Positions 57,320-64,000 of a stretch of DNA of 64,000 bases are shown piece by piece. A program made the translations under genes and the position numbers. Source of the DNA: Leishmania donovani (lineage: Eukaryota; Euglenozoa; Kinetoplastea; Trypanosomatida; Trypanosomatidae); the NCBI RefSeq assembly GCF_000227135.1, contig NC_018261.1:1622355-1686354 (forward strand), written 5' to 3'. The notes under the pieces are model-generated. The model was not told the DNA's origin, did not search any database, and saw only the letters and a program-made list of their open reading frames with translations. How positions within the stretch are numbered: position 1 is the first letter of the stretch; each line of letters starts with the position of its first letter.

Positions 57320-58412
57320 TAGCCAAGCGCGCACTCCTTCCGCCCCCATCGCCTCCCTTAACGGGCTCTATGGTGCGACGTCTCCGGCTGTTCCTTCTTC
57401 GTTGTTGCCGTCAGTGTTGTCTTCCACTTCGCTCACGCACGCTCGCGCGCGCTTCGTTATTATTATTGCTCTTTTTGCCTGGATGCGTGCGTCCGTGCCT
57501 CCGAGTGTGCTTCGCAGGTTTGGTGCGCCGACGTGTAGCCGCGGATTGCCAGCATTCGCCTCCCTCTCCCAGCGACTTCCAAATCATCCTTCCACGACTT
57601 CGCTAGGGCAGTAAGTTGTCACGACGACTCTTGACAAGATCTCCGGTGTGAGCCCCCACAGCGTTTGCTCTCTCTCTCTCTTTTTTGTGTCTCACGTTTT
57701 GGTGTTGCTACGTGTGTGTCTGTGTCTGTGTGTAGGTGGGTGGGTGCTCGCCTGTTTTGGAATAATGTCCCGCTTCATAGATGTCCGCGTCCTGAGGAGA
57801 TTGCGGTTTCGTGAGAGCGAATGTGCGCCTGAACGGCGTGGGCTGGCTCATGCCGTGGTCTGTTGTAGGAACCAGAAGTATATATATATATATATACATA
57901 TATGGCGTGCCTATTGGGCGCGGCGCTGTTCTCTGCGCAGCCAAGGCAGGCGCGCGAATCACAGCAGGGGACGTGTCGTTGTCGGAGTTCGCCCTAAACG
58001 CCGCGCCGCTCCCAGTCAGCTCCGCCGTTGGCGCCGTCCTTCACCCTTTCTACGTCAAGGCTCGTTGGTGGCTATCCTGAAGGAATCCTGTCATCTCGCG
58101 TATGCAGTGAGGTGCAAGTACGTGTGGATGTACAGCGGCACAGCACATCCTTGGTGATGGCCTGGGCGATAATCACCACCTACCCTGGTGTGCGACAGCC
58201 GTGCTCGGCTTCACGAATCCCTATCACGTTTTCCCTTCTCCTCCCCCTCTCCCCATCCACCGTTTGCTTTCTCTGACTTTCTCTCTTTCCTTTTCCTGAG
58301 ATGGATGCTGTGCTCTCTGCGCGCTGCATCACAACGACACCCGTAGCACCACACAAGGTAGAGCGCTAGCTCGTTCACACCTATTCACGCTCCCTTTCGG
58401 CGCCTCACAGGA
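57320..58412. other. Intergenic region with TA repeat
   Basis: No gene recognised. A (TA)n repeat lies at 57879-57902. Acceptors for the RRM gene could be the AG at 58299-58300 after a long C/T tract, or CACAG at 58409-58410. With the former, a 22-codon uORF (58302-58370) would precede the gene. Confidence 0.55.
57879..57902. repeat. (TA)n microsatellite
   Basis: About 9 perfect TA units followed by CATATA, in the spacer downstream of CNOT9. Confidence 0.9.
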
Positions 58413-59585
58413 ATGCAGTCCAAAGGCGTCGAAACGGGTGGTTACAAGCCTTCCTTACGGGTTGACATCGGCTCAGCCGACAACGCCAAGGAGGAGTCGG
58501 CAAACGTTACGGAAGGTAGCCCTCAAAAAGTAATAACCCCGCATGTATCCACAAACATATTCGTGGCCGGCATTCCGTCCACGTGGGACGATGACGCTCT
58601 GCGAGAACGCTACAAAGAGTTTGGCGAGATTGTATCGACAAAAGTAGTCAAGAACCGCCACTTTGGCTTTGTAATGTTTCGGAGAGCGGAGTCTGCGCAC
58701 GCCGCGATCAACGCCACACACCTGACGCAGCCAACTCCCAACTGCGGCACTGTCCTGCACGTTTCTATCGCCATGCACGACGAGGGACTCGATGATCAGC
58801 CAAACGACCGCCTTTTCATTCGCGGGCTGCCGCAATGGGCGACGAAGGAGCACCTTCGACAGATGTTCTCGCCTTACGGTGTCATTACCGAGTGCGCGGT
58901 TCTCATGAACCCCCTGGGGCAGTGCAAAGGATCTGGCTTTGTTCAGTTTTCCTCACAGCAAGAAGCCACTGCCGCCATCAAGGCGCGGGACTCCATTAGC
59001 ATGGACAGTTGGCCCCACCAACTCGAGGTGAAGTACTCAGAGTCGGCCGAGGTGCGGCAGATGCGGCAAGAGCGCAACCGCAATCGCCAGCGGCACTGGC
59101 TGCCGTCACCACAGTATCGCGGCGGCAACACCCCCAGCTCCCTCCCTTCTCCCTACCCAGGGTTTTCGCCGCCGCTCTCCCTCATTCCGTCTCCGCAGGC
59201 GTTTCCAGTTATGAACGCGATGCCGTTTCCGATGGTGTACCCACCAACACCAGCCACCACGGGTGCCCCGACGCAGATCGTCTACCCTCAGCCGATCTAC
59301 CAGACCATACCACCCTTCTACTCGGCATCTGCAGTGCCTATCCCAGCACCGATTCCGCTTCCTCAAAAAGGCGACCTGCACTTTAGCGGCCCGCCGTTGA
59401 CAGAGGAGTTGCTGCGTCTTATGCTGCAGTCCTACGGCGAGGTGGAGGCAGTCAAAAAACTAGATAATGACACCGGCATCGCGGTGCGCCTGCGAGACGT
59501 GACGAAGCACGCGCTGGTGGTGCAACAACTAAACGGCTCGCTCTTCCCAACTGGGCAGTTGTTGGCGGTCGGTATTTACGCTTAG
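58413..59585 (+). CDS. RNA-binding protein with two or three RRM domains
   Basis: 390 aa. RRM1 (about 48-123) has NIFVAGI as RNP2 and HFGFVMF as RNP1. RRM2 (about 131-210) has RLFIRGL and KGSGFVQF. The central linker (about 215-305) is Pro/Tyr/Ser-rich and disordered. The last ~75 residues (from DLHFSGPPLTEELLRLML to LLAVGIYA) follow the RRM order of strands and helices but with weak RNP motifs, so a third, degenerate RRM is likely. The two adjacent RRMs resemble ELAV/PABP-type tandem RRMs; the target is unknown. In this group of organisms such proteins usually regulate mRNA stability or translation. Confidence 0.85.
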   Translation: MQSKGVETGGYKPSLRVDIGSADNAKEESANVTEGSPQKVITPHVSTNIFVAGIPSTWDDDALRERYKEFGEIVSTKVVKNRHFGFVMFRRAESAHAAINATHLTQPTPNCGTVLHVSIAMHDEGLDDQPNDRLFIRGLPQWATKEHLRQMFSPYGVITECAVLMNPLGQCKGSGFVQFSSQQEATAAIKARDSISMDSWPHQLEVKYSESAEVRQMRQERNRNRQRHWLPSPQYRGGNTPSSLPSPYPGFSPPLSLIPSPQAFPVMNAMPFPMVYPPTPATTGAPTQIVYPQPIYQTIPPFYSASAVPIPAPIPLPQKGDLHFSGPPLTEELLRLMLQSYGEVEAVKKLDNDTGIAVRLRDVTKHALVVQQLNGSLFPTGQLLAVGIYA

Positions 59586-61128
59586 CGCGCACTTCTTTTA
59601 TTTTCCTGAGCGAGCACGAACAAGGAAGCACAGCAGCGGGAGCGCCAGCGCGCACGCGTTCGCTAGCGCAGGCACGAATACACGTGGCGGGAGTGCTACT
59701 GGCAACACAAAAAAGAAACCATTGTTGTGTGGAAATGGAAATGGTAAACGTGGAGCTCACCTACAAGGGAGAATAGTGAACAAGCGGATGGTCGCTTCTC
59801 TACCGAAGCGCAAAGGATTGAGAGGGACACGTGATGTTCCTGATAATATAATCGCCAGTGCCGACAAGAAGGGGCCGGCCAGGCTTGTCTTGATGAATTC
59901 GCAGGCGTGCGTGCGCGTGCGTGGACTAACGGGTGGGTTGCAGAGTGGGCTTCTTCACGTGCGAGTAGCGAAAAGAGCGACAGCGATGTAGAAGGAGAGG
60001 GCGTGCGTGCGCCTGTGATGCAGGATGCCGCAGTTGGCTGAGGCGTCACCTCAGTGATCTCTTCTTTCGCCCTGCTTGCTTTTTGTGCGCACATGTGTGT
60101 GTGTGTGTGTATGTTTATGTTTATGTGTATGTGTATGTGTGTGTGCATCGTGTTGCTGCGCCGTTACCCCCGAAGAGTTCTCGCGGCTTACATGCGTAAG
60201 GCTGTCACACGCATTACCAACGCAGCGTTGCGATGCACGCAGACTCGTAACTCGTTTCTTCAGAAGGATGATTGCAAGCATTCACGCGGAGTTTTTTTTG
60301 TCTGTTTTTGTTGGAGGGGCTCTGACCAATGCGTCACACCGTAGGCAACGCCTCTTTGCCACTGCTACCACCACACATTCCCCTCTCGTTGGTTTTCTCT
60401 CGTCCGGCTCCCTCTTAACTGGAGCGTCTCGCTCGTTCTTTCCCTCCTCCTCTTTTTCATCTTTTCGCTCTTCACCTTATTGTTAAGCTGTGTGCATATC
60501 TGTTTGTCTCTCCGCGAGTCGACGCGTTTGTGGTGCACCGTTGTAGGCGACTGAGGGGAGAGAAGGACTCCAAGAAGAGGGTTAGGCCCCTCTGCTTTGT
60601 TTATTTTTTTTTCTGTTCACGTCTACTTTTGCTCCGAAAAAAAAATATATATATATACAACTGAAAACGATCAACGGAATCTTGGCAGCATCAGTCAGCA
60701 AAGACGGTGGCACGCTCGGGACCGCAGAGTGTCACTTCTGACAATAATATTGCTGCATGATGCAGTACGGGCAGCCGTACCGCTTACCGCGCATGCGACA
60801 TCCCCGTCACCTCTCCATGGCGCCTTCTTTTGCCGCGCGTGCGTCTCTCCTCTCCTCCCAGCCTCGGGCGATGACGGAGTGATGCGATAACAGCATTCGT
60901 ACTGCTCCGGAGAAGCACACGACCTTCCCTTGAGAAAGCGCTTGTTTCAGCAGCCCTTTTTACCTCCTCCGCGCCGCCTGCGTCGATCCATCAACTCGGT
61001 TTGCCTATAACTCTCTCTTCCTCTGCGTTTGTGTCCGCCATTCTCCGCGTCTCTACGTTTCTTCTCTTCCAATGGTGGCGAAGCAAGCGAAAGCGAGGGC
61101 TATCCGCGTTGCTCCCTTGCGCTGAACC
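59586..61128. other. Long intergenic region
   Basis: About 1.5 kb with no convincing gene. It contains a TG/TATG repeat (60094-60146), a T-run and A-run with a TA repeat (60602-60656), and C/T-rich stretches at 60400-60470 and 61012-61070. AG at 61082-61083 is a possible acceptor for the next gene. Confidence 0.55.
60094..60146. repeat. (TG)n / TATG-type repeat
   Basis: TG units followed by imperfect TTATG and GTATG units. Confidence 0.85.
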
Positions 61129-61488
61129 ATGGGGTCGACCTTCCTGGGGTACTCAGATGAGGATCATGGGCTCGCGTCGGTGTGGGGTCGCCTCATCTTT
61201 CTCTCGTGCATTACAACAGGGATCTTTTACGTCTTATTCGGTCTCTTTGCGTGCCGCAGGCTCATACTGCGGGACATTCGGTGGCTCCTCATGGCGATCC
61301 TCTACTTTTCCATGGGGGTGTGCCACGCCTTCTTCACCCTGACACTACTCTGCTTCGCCATTGCTTGCGTTCTCCACAGCTTTGAGAAACCGATGCAGAG
61401 CGGGGAAATGATCATGTACTCCGGTATCATGACCATCATCACCATGTACTTTGCTTGCGGGCGAAAAACCATCCTTTACTCCCTTTGA
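61129..61488 (+). CDS. Small four-pass membrane protein, TMEM170-like
   Basis: 119 aa, four hydrophobic segments (about 20-42, 50-68, 70-84, 93-110) with short loops. The first segment begins ASVWGRLIFLSCITTGIFYV, comparable to the W-rich first helix of TMEM170 proteins. The overall spacing, ending in a short basic/aromatic tail (CGRKTILYSL), also fits that family. TMEM170 proteins are ER/nuclear-envelope proteins that promote sheet-like membranes. The match is by pattern only; an unrelated small membrane protein is possible. The ATG at 61129 is the first after AG 61083. Confidence 0.65.
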   Translation: MGSTFLGYSDEDHGLASVWGRLIFLSCITTGIFYVLFGLFACRRLILRDIRWLLMAILYFSMGVCHAFFTLTLLCFAIACVLHSFEKPMQSGEMIMYSGIMTIITMYFACGRKTILYSL

Positions 61489-62511
61489 CCTCGCGTGGGC
61501 TACCAAACCTCCACACGCACACGCTACATTGCACGACTGCAGTGCTGCGTGGGCACCTGTACCCTGCAGAGAAAAGAATTGCTGCGAAGAGTCAGCCGAT
61601 ATAAAAGCAAATCGCTGTGATCTCAATGGCCACGCACCCCTCCTCCTGTGCTGTTCGCGCCTCGCACGTTGCTCGTCAACTTGCCGAAAAGCACCAGAGG
61701 TAGAAGCATCTGCGAAGGGACGTTAGAGAGCGCGATGAGGCAGTGAACTCACAAGTATCTCTGCTCGTACGCACTACTCTGCATCTTAGGCGTGCGAGCG
61801 GTGCGGCGCGCAGCAGGGCCTTGGGCTCTCTAGATCCTCTTCCTACATGCCAACGCGCTTAATTAACTGTCAGGCGTTCCCACCGGTTCGTCCCTCTCCC
61901 GTATCCTCTTTCCTCCTCTCCACGGTGATTCTCTCTCTCTCTTTCTCGTGCGTGTGTGTGTGTGTGTGTTTTTTTGCGTCCTTGCCCAATGACTCTCCGA
62001 CTGGGGGGGGGCCTACGGGCTTACACAGCACACAGCTGTTGCGCACTGCGCAGGCGCACTACCTCCCCTCCCCCGTCTTCCCCCTCCTCTTTCATCTCAC
62101 CAAAACGCCTCCTCCGCTGCATACTGCATTCTTTCTTTTTGTGCATGTGTGTGTCGGCTGCGCATCTCACCAGCAGCGCACTCCAGACTCATCACGCCTT
62201 CATTTCTGTTGTGTCTCCTGCTACACCACAACAGCCGCGTAAACGTCACATTAGTCGCACAAGGCTACACAAGCGCATCATACACTGTGGTGTGTTTTTC
62301 TCCCCATCTGCTTCTTATTTTTTGGCACCTTTTCTCGTCACATAGCACAGGCTTCTCAGCGGAGTTCTATATATTTTTTATAATTTCTCTTTTTTTTAAT
62401 GCTCTCTCTCTCTCTCCCTCGGTCCTCCTGACAATATCTCATCACTTTTTTTTTTGCCAACTCCCTTCCTCACCTCTACGCAGCTCTCCAGCGGTGACTC
62501 AGGACAACAGG
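61489..62511. other. Intergenic region
   Basis: No gene recognised. A CT repeat and TG repeat lie at 61929-61969, and a G-run at 62004-62011. The frame of the next gene is open upstream to 62149 but covers pyrimidine tracts. Confidence 0.6.
62402..62483 (+). promoter_or_regulatory. Spliced-leader acceptor for the WD40 gene
   Basis: CT-repeat and T-run tracts lead to CTCTACGCAG (AG at 62482-62483), 28 bases before the ATG at 62512. Confidence 0.75.
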
Positions 62512-63489
62512 ATGTCTCTTGATATCGCGACTTACCAGCTCCTGGACGCCGATCATCACATCCATTTCTGTTCGCAATCACCAGATACGAAGTTTCTCGC
62601 GTGTGCCCTCGGTAACGGAGTGGTGTGTCTTGTAAACGCCATCACGTTCAATGCTGTGGCGCGTGGGGCCCCCGGGAAGGACTTTCTCGACGTCCCCGCT
62701 ACGTGCATTCGATGGGCTCCAGAGCAGTGCGACAGCGCTTGGCAACTCGTCAGCAGCAGCTGCGCTGGTGGTGTCATGCTGTGGCACTGGGATCGTAACG
62801 AGTTCTCTCTTCGACGTGGAGCCGCAGCGTGCGAGAAACACAATGAGGTGATGGTGGTGGATGTTTCGCCGAGCGGAAAGCAAGTGTTGACGGCGGGCAG
62901 CGATCGTATCGTGCGCCTGTACGACTCCAAGCTTACCCCGCTTGCGCAGTTGACAGAGGGAGTAAACGCGGATGGCACATCACGTCCGGCACACACAAAC
63001 CGCATCTTCTCTCTTCGCTTCTTGACCGAGGTGGCGGCAGTCAGTGCAGGCTGGGAGAGTCCGATTCAGCTGTGGGACCTGCGTGCGTGTCGATCCAACA
63101 GGCAGGTAGTGGGGGTGCAGGGGGTGTCGGATTGCTTAGAACCCGTCCCAAGCACACCGATAGTGCTGGTGGCGTCCCCGAAGTCGACGAACACACTGCA
63201 AATTTTCGACACCGTCACCGGAAGAGTGCTGGAGGAGAACTCGAACAAAATGTGCTCTCAGTTAAACGTGGCAGAGCGCGTGTTAGTATGCCGCATCCAG
63301 GGCGAAACAGGCAATGCCTGGTGTCTCACGGTTTCGCCGCCCTCCGTGATTGTTCTCTGCGTGTCCTCCGGCCTCATAGTGGCACGCGCGGCGCTCGCGC
63401 ATACTCCAATCAACATGACCATGAAAGATGCCAGTGTGGTGGTGGGGTGCAAGAATGGAGTTTTGCTGCAGGTGTCACTTAGGATGTAA
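62512..63489 (+). CDS. WD40-repeat protein, 325 aa
   Basis: A single seven-bladed-size propeller. Recognisable blades include FLACALGNGVVCLVNA, SSSCAGGVMLWHW, VVDVSPSGKQVLTAGSDRIV followed by RLYDSK, FLTEVAAVSAGWESPIQLWD and a terminal VVVGCKNGVLLQVSL. No extra domain is attached, so partners and pathway cannot be named. The central GSDRIVRLYD and GWESPIQLWD blades are the best conserved. The start is the first ATG after the acceptor. Confidence 0.8.
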   Translation: MSLDIATYQLLDADHHIHFCSQSPDTKFLACALGNGVVCLVNAITFNAVARGAPGKDFLDVPATCIRWAPEQCDSAWQLVSSSCAGGVMLWHWDRNEFSLRRGAAACEKHNEVMVVDVSPSGKQVLTAGSDRIVRLYDSKLTPLAQLTEGVNADGTSRPAHTNRIFSLRFLTEVAAVSAGWESPIQLWDLRACRSNRQVVGVQGVSDCLEPVPSTPIVLVASPKSTNTLQIFDTVTGRVLEENSNKMCSQLNVAERVLVCRIQGETGNAWCLTVSPPSVIVLCVSSGLIVARAALAHTPINMTMKDASVVVGCKNGVLLQVSLRM

Positions 63490-64000
63490 ACAAGTCTCAG
63501 TCAATAGTAATAGGTAAGAGACGTGTTCTCTCTATCTGGCACTTTTACTCTCCTTTTTTTTTTCGCGGTCGTCTGACGCTGCGCCTGCGTCGAGGGTGTC
63601 CCTCACAGAGGGCAGCTTTGTGGGTTTTTGGCTCCGTCTGCATGTATCATGTTACGCTGCGGCAGTACGCACTGACAGACACGTGCTTTATTTTTTTTTC
63701 GTCTCCCTGAGCGTCCCCGTTTGCACACACGAACACGTTAGCGCATAGGCGCATAAAACAACCACCGCACATCTACCGTTGTAGGAGTACGACTAAAGAC
63801 TGGTCGTCTAGAGCATACCGTCTGCCTTTGAATCGGGGCCGTGCGGGTAGTGGTCCGGGGGCAGGGCCAGTTCAGGTGCACCCCGGATGAGCCCAAGGAG
63901 GTTGTTGGCCGGCCTCAGGTCAGGGAACTCTAAGGCCCTGCACGCCCTGCCTGCATTCCATGCTTCTCCCTGATTCGCCTCAATCCGTATCACTCCATAA
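63490..64000. other. 3' flank of the WD40 gene to window end
   Basis: Two T-runs (63555-63563, 63690-63699) lie in the 3' flank. From about 63810 the base composition changes to a G/C-rich, less pyrimidine-biased stretch that is open on the minus strand (see next entry). Confidence 0.5.
63808..64000 (-). CDS. Possible C-terminal fragment of a minus-strand ORF (doubtful)
   Basis: On the minus strand a frame is open from the window edge to a TAG at 63808-63810 and gives about 63 residues, including PANNLLGLIRGAPELALPPD. Third positions are fairly G/C-rich and the composition differs from the adjacent spacer. If real, it would be the 3' end of a gene on the opposite strand (a convergent switch) or a retroelement remnant. 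I do not recognise it. Confidence 0.15.
   Translation of the reverse strand, partial: YGVIRIEANQGEAWNAGRACRALEFPDLRPANNLLGLIRGAPELALPPDHYPHGPDSKADGML

Noticed and set aside
62149..62511. N-terminal extension of the WD40 protein, looking like a hydrophobic signal region
   Set aside because: The Phe/Leu/Ser-rich stretch is the translation of T- and CT-runs upstream of the AG at 62483.
1..64000. tRNA, rRNA, snRNA and CRISPR arrays
   Set aside because: I looked for T-loop-like GGTTCRA boxes and regular repeat-spacer patterns in the spacers and found none convincing; small snoRNAs cannot be excluded by eye.

Overview
The window is nuclear DNA of a kinetoplastid protist, most likely Leishmania or a close relative in the Leishmaniinae. 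The reasons are: every convincing gene lies head to tail on the + strand (one directional gene cluster); coding regions are intron-free with G/C-rich third positions; genes are separated by 0.5-1.5 kb spacers holding pyrimidine tracts followed by AG, as expected for spliced-leader trans-splicing; and two spacers carry copies of a ~520-bp element that looks like a Leishmania SIDER retroposon.

Layout. 1-5136: C-terminal part of an IFT (cytoplasmic dynein-2) heavy chain. 6310-11419: a zinc-knuckle protein, a FAM20-like secretory-pathway kinase candidate and a PP6/PP4-type phosphatase. 12289-17817: an unknown protein, a probable DNA polymerase delta subunit 3, an unknown 203-aa protein and a LAMTOR4-like roadblock protein. 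18599-22233: an FHA-BRCT protein (MDC1-like layout) and a WAPL-like cohesin-release factor. 22728-27194: a 1488-aa kinesin whose tail appears to carry PH-like, dead inositol-5-phosphatase-like, C2-like and dysferlin/peroxin (DysF) domains; this is the most unusual gene here. 28333-35523: a DCN1-like neddylation factor, a tail-anchored ankyrin protein between two SIDER-like repeats, GAR1 (split by a gap) and a divergent DHHC protein. 36957-40547: alpha-COP. 41596-45608: a duplicated and scrambled locus of a 112-aa membrane protein and proteasome beta7. 47103-54416: a TOR kinase. 55363-63489: SSNA1/DIP13, CNOT9, an RRM protein, a TMEM170-like protein and a WD40 protein.

Neighbours in kinetoplastid clusters are co-transcribed but usually not functionally linked, so adjacency is weak evidence. 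Several themes still recur: cilium and microtubules (IFT dynein, kinesin, SSNA1), chromosome maintenance (Pol delta subunit, FHA-BRCT, WAPL) and growth signalling (TOR, LAMTOR4-like, PP6-like, CNOT9).

Assembly quality matters. There are four runs of N: one of 30 and three of exactly 99. At least two of them (in GAR1 and before the intact beta7 gene) are flanked by identical sequence, so they are probably unmerged contig overlaps rather than true gaps. No tRNA, rRNA, CRISPR array or convincing minus-strand gene was recognised.
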